DNA from: an uncultured Candidatus Saccharibacteria bacterium
GTDB taxonomy: Bacteria; Patescibacteriota; Saccharimonadia; Saccharimonadales; Saccharimonadaceae
Direction of reading: 5' to 3'
Length of the DNA stretch: 27,204 nt
NCBI GenBank assembly: GCA_946187605.1
Contig: CAMHRH010000001.1
Span: 1-27,204 of the forward strand
The position numbers and the translations under genes were made by a program. The notes below the pieces were generated by a model that did no database searches, had not been told where the DNA came from, and saw nothing but the letters and a program-made list of their open reading frames with translations. Position 1 is the stretch's first letter. Every line of letters starts with the position of its first letter. Positions 7,185 through 14,838 of this stretch are shown piece after piece.

Positions 7185-7975
7185 TATTCTTCTGTTTTTC
7201 CTTCAGGCGCTTTCACCGATTCTTCTTCCGGCTCTTCGTCCGACACTTCAGTCGGGCAAACCACTATCCCCGTAATCGCCGCTTTTTCTTCGTCGCTAGA
7301 ATTCTTGCATGGATTCTTTTCGTCTAGGCTATCGTATTCCGCCATCTTCCACTGGCCATCCGACACTTTCGCATATGCTAGCACACGACGCGATACAGCG
7401 GCATTCACAATTTTTAGACTCACGACCCGATAAATGCCATTCGTCTTCACTAAATTCACCGCATCATCAGTCGCATCAAAGCTAGTTACTGAACCATATT
7501 TTTCCGTAATCAAGCTACGAATGCTTTTAATGTCTGTGCCCGTCAAAATCTCGTCCTTCGCAATCGTCGTCAAGGCATCGCTATGATTGTCTACCTTTAG
7601 TGCGCTATATAACTCAGAAAGTTGTTCATTTACGCTTTCTTTTTCCGTCTCTAGCCGAATTGCACTATTGTTATATGAATTTGCAATAATAATCGTCGTA
7701 ATTGTTGCGCCAACAAAACCAGCCGTAAGCACAATCATACAAATCGCCACGCGTTGCCAAATAAAATCTACAACCTTGCGACCACTTACAATCCCATTCG
7801 CATTCACCGCGTTTACGACATTCATCTGCACACTGCCATTCGTAGTAGATGACACATCCAATTGCTCTGGACGTGCATTTTGTACCGCATTAATAATATT
7901 TTTATTATCAAAATTCACCGCCGAATTAGGCGTCTGCGCTCCATATCCTTGCGGAAACTGATCTTGCGGATTCAT
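7184..7975 (-). CDS. Single-pass membrane protein with acidic tail, function unknown
   Basis: The 263-residue product starts with a Gln/Asn-rich cytoplasmic stretch of about 65 residues containing QGYGAQ, has one membrane helix at about 75-98, and then an extracellular domain of about 125 residues. The C-terminus is acidic (SDEEPEEES..., ending in EGKTEE). Two cysteines in the last third could pair. GAGG stands a few bases before the ATG. It is the first gene of a five-gene minus-strand operon with the protease, coiled-coil protein, lipid kinase and methyltransferase. I do not recognise the family. Confidence 0.75.
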   Translation of the reverse strand: MNPQDQFPQGYGAQTPNSAVNFDNKNIINAVQNARPEQLDVSSTTNGSVQMNVVNAVNANGIVSGRKVVDFIWQRVAICMIVLTAGFVGATITTIIIANSYNNSAIRLETEKESVNEQLSELYSALKVDNHSDALTTIAKDEILTGTDIKSIRSLITEKYGSVTSFDATDDAVNLVKTNGIYRVVSLKIVNAAVSRRVLAYAKVSDGQWKMAEYDSLDEKNPCKNSSDEEKAAITGIVVCPTEVSDEEPEEESVKAPEGKTEE

Positions 7976-8014
7976 TCTACCTCACCCAAAATGCTTATAC
8001 TATCACTATTTTAA

Positions 8015-8041
8015 CACAAAAATACCCCGCCTCACGGCGGG
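8015..8041 (-). terminator. Intrinsic terminator of the 8058-8645 gene
   Basis: CCCGCC (8026-8031) pairs with GGCGGG (8036-8041) around a four-base loop. On the minus strand the loop is GTGA, followed by GTATTTTTGTG. Seen on the plus strand the loop is TCAC, the same motif as in the hairpin array at 8930-9121. Confidence 0.75.
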
Positions 8042-8057
8042 ATATAGTTTTCTGAAG

Positions 8058-8645
8058 TCAAAAGAGCAAACCTTTTGCTACAATGCCCTGATACTTCAAA
8101 TGTGCTGGCGACTCAGCTATTCTTCGAGCATTTTTTCGCTCATATTTTCGAATCGCCCGATCGGACTCCGTGCTTAAAGCTGCCTTAATTGCGATCATTG
8201 AGTCTTCGAAGATGAAATCCTGCTTATAAACGGCACTCATCTCTGAAATTACCTCATACGCCAATAGTACGCTCAGCACCTCGGATCTACTGCCTAGAAC
8301 AGACGCCTGTAAAGCTCCGCCCAGCATATTTGCGTAAATGTGCGCAGAGCCAACCGCCCCAAATACGCCCGACGGTTTCGCATCATACATCGAAACAGCA
8401 TTAAATGCCCCGACATCCGGCTCCTCGGCATCGTCAAGATTTTGCTCATCACCGCGCATTGATAGGATAACCGCGCAGCGCGCCTCACCTCCACGAGACA
8501 TTATTTGGATACCGATAGTCAAGGACGGATACGCGCCCCATTCTGAGCAAAAATCCTCATAGATAATCCGCAGAGTATCCTCAATTCGCTCAATAATAGA
8601 GTTATCAATTAGCGCCGTATCGAACATACGCTTTAATTCAATCAT
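8058..8645 (-). CDS. Unknown 195-residue protein
   Basis: The product is soluble-looking, with mixed charged helices and a small-residue-rich middle (GVFGAVGSAHIYANMLGGALQAS, about 93-115). A strong ribosome site, AGGAGGGGG, lies about six bases upstream of the ATG. It has its own promoter (8692-8720) and terminator (8015-8041), so it is monocistronic. There is no signal peptide, membrane segment or motif that I recognise. Its divergent neighbour is the hairpin-array transcript. Confidence 0.75.
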   Translation of the reverse strand: MIELKRMFDTALIDNSIIERIEDTLRIIYEDFCSEWGAYPSLTIGIQIMSRGGEARCAVILSMRGDEQNLDDAEEPDVGAFNAVSMYDAKPSGVFGAVGSAHIYANMLGGALQASVLGSRSEVLSVLLAYEVISEMSAVYKQDFIFEDSMIAIKAALSTESDRAIRKYERKNARRIAESPAHLKYQGIVAKGLLF

Positions 8646-8691
8646 AAAATACCCCCTCCTGTTTTTTTCTCGAACAATAGCGTATTTATAT

Positions 8692-8720
8692 ATTATACCA
8701 CAAAACTAAGAGATAATCAA
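8692..8720 (-). promoter_or_regulatory. Promoter of the 8058-8645 gene
   Basis: On the minus strand TTGATT (8715-8720), 17 bases and TATAAT (8692-8697) precede the gene by about 47 bases. It diverges from the promoter at 8796-8824. The 75 bases between the two hold nothing that I can name. Confidence 0.65.
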
Positions 8721-8795
8721 ACAAAGTCTATTCGCTCATTCTATACTCATCAAACTGCAGAAATCACCATAATTGTTCCTATTTTTAAAAAACTA

Positions 8796-8824
8796 TTGAC
8801 ATTTAGCACCAAGTATGCTATTAT
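8796..8824 (+). promoter_or_regulatory. Promoter of the hairpin-array transcript
   Basis: TTGACA (8796-8801), a 17-base spacer and TATTAT (8819-8824) with an extended TGC. The predicted start is about 8831. The promoter shares TTGACA, TTTAGCA and TATG..ATTATAA with the promoter at 20419-20447, so the two look related. Confidence 0.75.
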
Positions 8825-8830
8825 AACAAC

Positions 8831-8893
8831 ATGTTCAGCAGAAATAAACCACTGCTTGAACAATACGAGACGGGAAACCGTCGCGCACATTAA
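8831..8893 (+). CDS. Leaderless 20-codon mini-ORF at the start of the hairpin-array transcript
   Basis: An ATG lies six bases after the -10 box, at the predicted transcription start, as for valS and the FemAB gene. The frame runs for 20 codons to TAA and encodes a basic, polar peptide (MFSRNKPLLEQ..., ending NRRAH). Its bases also form the first two hairpins. It may be a leader peptide or chance; no family is recognisable. Confidence 0.35.
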   Translation: MFSRNKPLLEQYETGNRRAH

Positions 8894-8902
8894 ATTATAG
8901 TA

Positions 8903-9034
8903 ATGCGGAATGCCGCAAATCCAGAGAAATCGCCTTACGGCGAAAAAACAGCACTTGCCTCACGGCAAACTCGAAAAATCCCAATAAAATTGCCTCACGG
9001 CAATATCAAGGAGTCGCCTAACGGCGACAATTAG
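8903..9034 (+). CDS. Possible 43-codon ORF overlapping the hairpins
   Basis: An ATG at 8903 opens a 43-codon frame ending in TAG. Three of the hairpins fall in the same phase and give the repeated triplets SPYG, LPHG and SPNG; the hairpin at 8955 is in another phase, so the hairpin rather than the peptide is the repeated unit. There is no ribosome binding site. I list it because it is open across most of the array; coding is doubtful. Confidence 0.2.
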   Translation: MRNAANPEKSPYGEKTALASRQTRKIPIKLPHGNIKESPNGDN

Positions 9035-9103
9035 TAAAAACCGAGAGCTGCTTTGCAGCGTAAAACCCCATTGCTATACCCCCTGCACACCCTAACGGGT
9101 GTC

Positions 9104-9126
9104 GACCCCCTTACGGGGGTCTTTTT
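9104..9126 (+). terminator. Terminator of the hairpin-array transcript
   Basis: GACCCCC (9104-9110) and GGGGGTC (9115-9121) enclose TTAC and are followed by five T. It is the last and strongest hairpin of the array. Confidence 0.8.
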
Positions 9127-9138
9127 CTTTCGCAACAT

Positions 9139-9161
9139 TAAAAATACGACCTCGCGGTCGT
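9139..9161 (-). terminator. Terminator of tRNA-Ser(GGA)
   Basis: On the minus strand ACGACC, a GCGA loop and GGTCGT are followed by ATTTTTAA, starting ten bases after the tRNA CCA end. It also separates the tRNA from the convergent hairpin-array transcript. Confidence 0.65.
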
Positions 9162-9171
9162 TATTTATTTA

Positions 9172-9261
9172 TGGCGGAGAGATGGGGATTCGAACCCCAG
9201 ATACGGTTGCCCGCATACACGCTTTCCAAGCGTGCTCCTTCAACCACTCGGACACCTCTCC
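9172..9261 (-). tRNA. tRNA-Ser (anticodon GGA)
   Basis: On the minus strand GGAGAGG at the 5' end pairs with TCTCTCC, followed by discriminator G and an encoded CCA (9172-9174). The anticodon loop is CTTGGAAAG with GGA, the T arm is GGGGTTCGAATCCCC, and the long variable arm is typical of class II tRNA-Ser. It reads UCC and UCU codons. Confidence 0.95.
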
Positions 9262-9271
9262 AGCTCCCTGC

Positions 9272-9277
9272 ATTTTA
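9272..9277 (-). promoter_or_regulatory. -10 box of tRNA-Ser(GGA)
   Basis: TAAAAT preceded by TGTGC on the minus strand, ten bases from the tRNA 5' end. It matches the box before dnaE. A weak -35 (TGGAAA) lies 17 bases upstream. Confidence 0.5.
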
Positions 9278-9372
9278 GCACAAAAACACCTACATTTCCA
9301 CCATCATCCAGTGCCATAAAAAATAAGTTTTTTTTCTTTGCTCAAGCATTTTCCAAACCATACCGAACAGCG

Positions 9373-9378
9373 TATAAT
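9373..9378 (+). promoter_or_regulatory. -10 box of the ABC exporter operon
   Basis: TATAAT, with predicted start near 9385 and a leader of about 35 bases containing GGGGT ahead of the ATG. No convincing -35 is visible. Confidence 0.5.
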
Positions 9379-9418
9379 TAATAAAACGCAACATCAATGT
9401 AATTATTTTTGGGGTAAA

Positions 9419-10423
9419 ATGCCGAATCAAGAAAACGATACCATCATTGAGCTAAAATCAGTCTCAAAACGCTACGGCTTTGGCGATGCCGAGTCATACG
9501 CATTACGCAACTTCGATTTGACCGTCAAGCGCGGCGAATTCATTATGATAATGGGCCCATCCGGTTGTGGCAAGACTACCCTCTTAAATATCATCGGATT
9601 GCTCGATAAAGCCAGTACTGGCGAATATATCCTCGGCGGTAAAGATGTCTCGCGTGTCTCTGCTAATAAAAAAGCGCGTTTTCGCGCCAAAGAAATCGGT
9701 TTCATATTCCAAAGCTTCAATCTTGTCCCAAATCTATCAATCATCGAGAACGTTTCTCTTCCGCTTATTTACTCTGGCTATCGCAAAACACGCCGTCTTC
9801 GCATGGCAGACAATATTCTCGAGCATTTTCACCTACGCGAACGTGAATACTATATGCCATACCAGCTTTCTGGCGGCCAACAGCAACGCGTCGCAATCGC
9901 ACGTAGTCTTATCGCAAACCCGAGCATTATCCTTGCCGACGAGCCAACCGGCAACCTCGATAGCCGCAACAGTCACATCATTATGGAAGAGCTCCAAGAA
10001 ATTCATTCTCTTGGTAACACTATCATCATGGTCACCCATAACCCAGCACTCACGACTTACGCCACACGCGTGATAAATATGCTCGATGGCGAAATCGACA
10101 CCGACATCAAGACGGTCGCCGACAGCGAGCTTCCCCGCGCCGGCAAAGGCGAGAAGGTTTCCGTCAAAGTCCTTCCATCTCGCAAACCTATCGAAATGGA
10201 AATCATATCAGATGACGACGTCGTAGTCTCTGGCAAAAAAGTCAGTACCAAAAAAGACGAAAAAGAATCCGACAAGGCCGAAAAGACTAAAAAGCCAGAA
10301 AAAGACAGCAAGGCAAAGAAAACCGAAAAAGCAAAATCCGACAGCAAGAAGAAAGAAAAAGACGAGAAAACCAAGAAAACTGACGATAAAAAGAAAGAAT
10401 CAAAGAAGGAGGACAAGAAATGA
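9419..10423 (+). CDS. MacB/LolD-type ABC transporter ATPase with lysine-rich tail
   Basis: This ATPase drives the FtsX-like permease encoded next. The ATG at 9419 is chosen because GGGGT precedes it and the protein then starts just before the first ABC strand; an upstream in-frame start at 9338 adds 27 unlike residues and precedes the promoter. In the 334-residue form, Walker A GPSGCGKT is at 46-53, the Q-loop near 98, signature LSGGQ at 150-154, Walker B IILADEP at 170-176, D-loop NLDS and switch His207. After about residue 230 the family normally ends. Here a linker and then about 60 residues of almost only Lys, Glu, Asp and Ser follow. The substrate is unknown and no membrane-fusion partner is adjacent. 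Confidence 0.92.
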   Translation: MPNQENDTIIELKSVSKRYGFGDAESYALRNFDLTVKRGEFIMIMGPSGCGKTTLLNIIGLLDKASTGEYILGGKDVSRVSANKKARFRAKEIGFIFQSFNLVPNLSIIENVSLPLIYSGYRKTRRLRMADNILEHFHLREREYYMPYQLSGGQQQRVAIARSLIANPSIILADEPTGNLDSRNSHIIMEELQEIHSLGNTIIMVTHNPALTTYATRVINMLDGEIDTDIKTVADSELPRAGKGEKVSVKVLPSRKPIEMEIISDDDVVVSGKKVSTKKDEKESDKAEKTKKPEKDSKAKKTEKAKSDSKKKEKDEKTKKTDDKKKESKKEDKK

Positions 10424-11649
10424 GATTATTAGTTAATACTCATCTTCACCTCGCTATTGATAGCTTGCGCCAAAATCGCGGCCGCACTTTTCTATCAGCT
10501 CTCGGTATTGCTATCGGCGTTGCTAGCATCGTCCTGATCCTCTCCCTAACCGGCGGCATCAATCAACTTATCGGCACAAACAGCGATAAGAATAACGCCA
10601 ACCTAGTACTCGTACGCCCAAGCAATGGCAAAGAAATCACCGATAGCCTTATCGATGAGCTAACAAATGCGAGCCAATATTCCAAATCTAATCTCACTCT
10701 CGAAGACGTAAAAGTCATCAAGGAAACCGAAGGCGTCGAATATGTTGCCCCACTTGCTATCAGTAATTCTACAATCACAATAGCCGATCGTAGCTACGAA
10801 TCAACCAACGTCGTCGCAACCAATAACGACCTTCAGAATATCCTTGACTTACATCTGAAAAGCGGTCAATTCCTCGACTACAGTCTTCGCGAAAATGTCG
10901 CCGTCCTCGGCTATAATGTCGCTGAGCAGGTTTTCGGCACCACCGAAGCCGCTACACGTACATTTAATTACGGCGGACAACAGTTCATGGTTGTCGGCGT
11001 ACTCGACGAGATTAATGACCCAATCAACTTCAACGGCGTCGATTTCGATAATTCCATCCTAATCAATATAAAATTCGCTAGCACTTTTGAATCCTCGATT
11101 CAAATTCAACAAATCGACATCCGCACTTCAACCACCGATGTCGTAGATAATGTCGTCTCGTCTATTAATGAGAAGTTATCCAAGACTAAGAAAGGCGACA
11201 AAGACTATAAAATTATTACCGGCTCCGACGAGCTCCATCCGGCCGGCTCAATGATTTCGATTATTTCCAGCATGCTCACGCTCGTCGCCAGTATCTCCCT
11301 TATTGTCGGCGGCGTCGGCATCATGAATATCATGCTCGTGTCAGTATCTGAGCGCACGCGCGAAATTGGCATCCGTAAAGCCGTTGGCGCGTCATCAGGT
11401 CACATTCTCCTCCAATTCCTCTTCGAGTCGATGATATTAAGTATAATTGGCGGACTTATGGGCTTTATTCTGGGCTACGTCTTCGCATTCCTTATCTCGC
11501 TCGTCACTCCTTTTGCGCCGCATATTTCATGGCAAATCCTCGGTATCACCGGCGCAGTCAGCTTAACGGTCGGCATTCTCTTTGGCGTCTATCCTGCCGC
11601 CAAAGCCGCGCATAAAGATCCTATCGCTAGCCTCAAGTTTTACCGCTAA
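10420..11649 (+). CDS. MacB-type ABC transporter permease (FtsX family)
   Basis: The 409-residue permease has the MacB layout: an N-terminal membrane helix (about 20-45) after TFLSALGIAIGVAS, a large extracellular MacB_PCD-like domain (about 50-270) and three C-terminal helices of the FtsX domain containing NIMLVSVSERTREIGIRKA, with IASLKFYR at the end. The ATG overlaps the stop of the ATPase (ATGA), so the two are coupled. Family members export peptides, lipoproteins or toxins, or act as mechanotransmitters. The cargo here cannot be told. Confidence 0.93.
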   Translation: MRLLVNTHLHLAIDSLRQNRGRTFLSALGIAIGVASIVLILSLTGGINQLIGTNSDKNNANLVLVRPSNGKEITDSLIDELTNASQYSKSNLTLEDVKVIKETEGVEYVAPLAISNSTITIADRSYESTNVVATNNDLQNILDLHLKSGQFLDYSLRENVAVLGYNVAEQVFGTTEAATRTFNYGGQQFMVVGVLDEINDPINFNGVDFDNSILINIKFASTFESSIQIQQIDIRTSTTDVVDNVVSSINEKLSKTKKGDKDYKIITGSDELHPAGSMISIISSMLTLVASISLIVGGVGIMNIMLVSVSERTREIGIRKAVGASSGHILLQFLFESMILSIIGGLMGFILGYVFAFLISLVTPFAPHISWQILGITGAVSLTVGILFGVYPAAKAAHKDPIASLKFYR

Positions 11650-11668
11650 TATCAGCAAAAGACGAAAA

Positions 11669-11698
11669 AATATTCTCCTCTTTAACGAGGAGAATATT
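11669..11698. terminator. Bidirectional terminator between convergent genes
   Basis: A 12-base perfect stem (11669-11680 with 11687-11698) and a six-base loop. The minus-strand side is followed by TTTTTCGTC and so terminates the 666-residue gene well. The plus-strand side has only CTTC, so stopping of the exporter operon is weaker. Confidence 0.75.
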
Positions 11699-11718
11699 CT
11701 TCATACAACGAATTATGA

Positions 11719-13719
11719 TTAAGCGCTCACAGAACTACTAGCTGGCACCGGCCGCGCCACAGCATCAACATCGTCTTCAGAAGTAGCAAAGGCTTCATTA
11801 TTAGTAGAAGCCGCATTGACGACCTGCTCTGGAGCAACTCCGGCCCTAGCTTTCTTACTGTCTTCAAGGCTCAATAATGCTTTATAAATTCTAGAAACCT
11901 GTGGAGCCGTCAAATCCGCATATGCAACTTCGCCGAAACCAATAATCTTCGCAGCCTGCGTAACTCGCTCATGCGATATACCGCGTTTATCCAAATCTCC
12001 AAGCTTTTCTTTACGATAATCATCGACTAATTTATGCAATTCTTCAATCGACATTTTCTCGACATCTTCATCCTTGAGACCACGCTCCTTCATAAAGATA
12101 AGGCTATCATAATCCTTCAAGTCAGCAACAACCGCCTCGCGTACCTGATCCTTAATCTTCGCATATTCATCAGACGTCACGACACTGCCTTCGCTAAGTT
12201 CTACGTGCTTTCGCATCTCAGGAGCTTCCAATAAAGCCATCGCCTCCTTGTCGGCCACCATCGACTTTTCAAGCTTAGAAATCTTGCTTGACAATCTGCC
12301 GATATTTAACGCAACGTTACGGAACTTATCTGCTAGCTCTTCTTGCTTCTTTTCCCTATCCTCTTCAGATATACTATCCAAATTAGCAACATTAAGCATT
12401 TCTGCGCTTATTCCGCTCATGTCGGATTCGAGCTTAGCCTTTTCAGCCCCCAACTCGCCAATTTGCAATTCTATCTGTTTGCGCACTTCCGCATTATCAA
12501 TCTTAACCAGCGTCTTTTCCGCTGCAGACTCCGCTTCTGCAGACAAATCTTGGTCGTTCTTAACGTCAGCCGGATTAGGGCTCTCTGCTTTACGTGCACG
12601 AACTCCTATCGCCCAACCCATAATTCTCTCAGCCGGATTAGGGCTCACAGGCGGTCGTCTCCTAACGATAATCTTCTCCTCAACCTTAGCATCCACCTCC
12701 CCATCAGAACTATCCTCTTCGCCCGATGCGACATCGCTCTTTACCGACTCGGGCACCTTCTTTTCTGTTGGCTTCGGCTCGGAATCAACCCCAGAAGAAT
12801 TTTTAAGGGCAATAGCGTCCGCTAAAGTAAGCTTCATCTTCTCTGTGTCCGCAAGAGAATCAAATGTACTACTATATTTTTTTAATACATCCCCCAGAAT
12901 ATCATCGTATAAAGTAATCGTCGCCTCATCGCTCAATGCTCTGCGCTCGCCTGACGTCATAATGCCGCGACTGGCCAAAAATGGTGCACCATCCCGACCT
13001 AGAGAGCGTTTCATTGCAGCCGCAATCTTAGCCTTAAATTCTTCAGGATTACCTCTGCGATCGCTAGATTTCAGACCAAGCTCACTACTAATTTTCGAGA
13101 AATAATTCCGGCCTCCACTAAACAAGCTACCCTTCAACTCCCCACTAAGTTCAGTTACTGACTTATAGTCATCACCAAAACGATCAAGCGCCCTCGCAAA
13201 CTCAGCTCCGCTCCGCCAATCACTACTTTTTCGGCCGTCCACTTCGTTAAATACATCCCGAACCCGTTTACTGACGGCGCCTAATTCGTCCTCGGAAACG
13301 CCCTCAAGCTCGCTAGTAATCCTTGAAAAGTAATCCTGCTCACCATTAATTACATCCTGAACCCGTTTACTAGCAGCACTCATCTCGTCCTGAGAGGCAT
13401 CGCCACGCTTAAAATAGTCATTTACCGATTTCAAGACATTAGCCCTGTCCTGATCAGTTAAACCGCCCCCCTCCTTTTTCGAAACAGTACGAACATTCAC
13501 ATCAGAAGATACATCCGCCCCGCCCATATCTTGAGAAATACCCCCGTCTCTCTTGTCGGCCCATTTCTTAAGACGCTCAGCGACACGCATGGCTCCATTC
13601 GCTATTTTTCTAAGTAAACGCTCTTTTTTTACTTTTTCTAGTTGCTCGTCTTTTCTTTTTTGAGCTTCCTCGCTTGCGCTTATTTCAGATGCGCTATGTA
13701 ATCTACTATTTTTTTCCAT
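11719..13719 (-). CDS. Large repeat and coiled-coil protein, unknown
   Basis: The 666-residue product has no signal peptide or membrane segment. The N-terminus (about 20-55) is a highly charged helix. Residues about 100-160 contain two copies of a unit ending in SKRV.DV.N (103-125 and 131-157), and NYFSKISSELG near 205 may be a third, degenerate one. A Pro/Glu-rich linker follows, with SPNPAERI and SPNPADVK around 350-380, then a long predicted coiled coil and a helical C-terminal region. The ATG has AGGA upstream. It has its own terminator. I do not recognise a family; a cytoplasmic scaffold, or an effector exported by an unseen route, are both open. Confidence 0.7.
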   Translation of the reverse strand: MEKNSRLHSASEISASEEAQKRKDEQLEKVKKERLLRKIANGAMRVAERLKKWADKRDGGISQDMGGADVSSDVNVRTVSKKEGGGLTDQDRANVLKSVNDYFKRGDASQDEMSAASKRVQDVINGEQDYFSRITSELEGVSEDELGAVSKRVRDVFNEVDGRKSSDWRSGAEFARALDRFGDDYKSVTELSGELKGSLFSGGRNYFSKISSELGLKSSDRRGNPEEFKAKIAAAMKRSLGRDGAPFLASRGIMTSGERRALSDEATITLYDDILGDVLKKYSSTFDSLADTEKMKLTLADAIALKNSSGVDSEPKPTEKKVPESVKSDVASGEEDSSDGEVDAKVEEKIIVRRRPPVSPNPAERIMGWAIGVRARKAESPNPADVKNDQDLSAEAESAAEKTLVKIDNAEVRKQIELQIGELGAEKAKLESDMSGISAEMLNVANLDSISEEDREKKQEELADKFRNVALNIGRLSSKISKLEKSMVADKEAMALLEAPEMRKHVELSEGSVVTSDEYAKIKDQVREAVVADLKDYDSLIFMKERGLKDEDVEKMSIEELHKLVDDYRKEKLGDLDKRGISHERVTQAAKIIGFGEVAYADLTAPQVSRIYKALLSLEDSKKARAGVAPEQVVNAASTNNEAFATSEDDVDAVARPVPASSSVSA

Positions 13720-13787
13720 GACCTATTATCCTTATGTTAATAATAGCACAATCAGACTCCCTAGGCTACGACTAACTACCCCTGTGA

Positions 13788-13793
13788 TATAAT
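13788..13793 (+). promoter_or_regulatory. -10 box of tsaD, leaderless arrangement
   Basis: TATAAT ends seven bases before the tsaD ATG, so the transcript should begin at or next to the start codon. No Shine-Dalgarno is present. CTACCCCTGT lies just upstream (13776-13785), as it does twice near valS. Confidence 0.6.
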
Positions 13794-13800
13794 AAACTCC

Positions 13801-14838
13801 ATGAAAATTCTCGGGATTGAATCATCATGCGACGAAACTGCCGCTGCAATTATTGAAGATGGACAAAAAGTCCTATCTAATGTTGTCGTATCGCAAATCG
13901 ATATTCATGCCGAATATGGCGGCGTGATTCCAGAAATTGCCGCTCGTAGCCACATCGAAGCTATTAATCCCGTCATCAAGAAAGCCTTCACCGACGCTAA
14001 CGAGACACCAGAGAGTATCGATGCCATCGCCGTAACACATACGCCGGGTCTTGTCGGCAGCCTACTTGTCGGCACACTTGCAGCTAGAACACTGGCCATT
14101 CTTTATAACAAGCCTTTTTACCCAACGCATCATCTTAAGTCTCATATTTACGCCAACTGGCTCAGCGGCTCCAACCCCGAATTTCCACTTCTAGCTGCCG
14201 TCGTCTCAGGTGGACATACTCAAATTATCTACATGAAGCACCACAATCATTTCGAGATTATTGGCTCAACTCGTGATGATGCCATCGGCGAGTGCTTTGA
14301 CAAAGTCGCTAAAATACTTGGTCTTCCCTACCCTGGCGGCCCAAATATCGCCAAAGAGGCATTAACTGGCAATCCAGACAAATACCAACTGCCCATCCCA
14401 AAAGTCGACGCCCTAGACTTCTCCTTCAGCGGCATTAAAACTGCCGTACTCCGCGCCGTTCAAAAGGATCTCAACTTACCAATCACCACGCCCTCGCACG
14501 AGCTAAAGAATCATCTATCCAAACAACAAGTATCGGATTTCGCAGCCAGTTTCCAGCAAACCGCCATTAAAATCCTCATTAAAAAGCTCCAAAAAGCCGC
14601 CAAAGAATATCCCGCAAAATCCATACTTCTTGCCGGCGGCGTCTCAGCTAACTCTATGCTACGCGACGAACTCCACAAAGCATTCGACAAAAGTCATCAA
14701 GTATATGTGCCGGATTTCAAATACAGCACCGACAACGGCGCCATGGTTGCATCTGCTGCATATTACTCAATTCAGTCCGGCCAAAAAGCCACCGACCCAT
14801 ACAGCCTCGATATATCGCCACGCTCAATTATTTCCTAA
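13801..14838 (+). CDS. tsaD: tRNA threonylcarbamoyladenosine synthase, TsaD
   Basis: TsaD transfers threonylcarbamoyl to A37 of ANN-decoding tRNAs together with TsaB and TsaE. The 345-residue length is normal. The family motifs are complete: ILGIESSCDETAAAI at the start, the metal-binding histidines in HHLKSHIYANW (about 111-121), SGGHTQIIY, GECFDKVAKILGLPYPGGP, DFSFSGIKTAV and LAGGVSANSMLRDEL. It appears to be transcribed without a leader. Its 3' end overlaps the convergent FemAB gene by 11 bases. The partners TsaB and TsaE are not in the window. Confidence 0.97.
   Translation: MKILGIESSCDETAAAIIEDGQKVLSNVVVSQIDIHAEYGGVIPEIAARSHIEAINPVIKKAFTDANETPESIDAIAVTHTPGLVGSLLVGTLAARTLAILYNKPFYPTHHLKSHIYANWLSGSNPEFPLLAAVVSGGHTQIIYMKHHNHFEIIGSTRDDAIGECFDKVAKILGLPYPGGPNIAKEALTGNPDKYQLPIPKVDALDFSFSGIKTAVLRAVQKDLNLPITTPSHELKNHLSKQQVSDFAASFQQTAIKILIKKLQKAAKEYPAKSILLAGGVSANSMLRDELHKAFDKSHQVYVPDFKYSTDNGAMVASAAYYSIQSGQKATDPYSLDISPRSIIS

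Larger units (their letters stand above)
8831..9128 (+). ncRNA. Tandem-hairpin RNA (ten hairpins, repeated TNAC tetraloop)
   Basis: Between a consensus promoter and an intrinsic terminator lie about ten short perfect or near-perfect hairpins separated by A-rich linkers: 8833-8861, 8869-8882 (GAAA loop), 8904-8917, 8930-8943, 8955-8968, 8989-9004, 9013-9028, 9047-9059, 9087-9102 and 9104-9121. Six of them (8930, 8955, 8989, 9013, 9087, 9104) have a stem ending in C, a four-base loop TNAC (TTAC, TCAC, TCAC, TAAC, TAAC, TTAC) and G. Stem sequences differ while loop and geometry repeat, which points to selection on structure. Two small frames overlap it, so it could be a short mRNA with structure. 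I do not recognise a described RNA family. Confidence 0.6.

Noticed and set aside
8904..9121. CRISPR array
   Set aside because: The repeated units are hairpins with differing stem sequences and irregular spacing of 1 to about 27 bases; there are no identical repeats with uniform spacers and no cas genes.
9053..9319. 88-codon plus-strand ORF across the tRNA-Ser gene
   Set aside because: It runs through the hairpin terminator and the antisense of tRNA-Ser; its protein is the translation of those structures.
5877..10423. Recoded UGA as in some CPR lineages
   Set aside because: UGA ends genes at 5877-5879 and 10421-10423 in overlaps that make sense only if it is a stop.
12248..13105. 285-codon plus-strand ORF
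   Set aside because: It is antisense to the 666-residue gene, rich in Ser and Leu as expected of the reverse of a charged coding sequence, and has no ribosome site or promoter.
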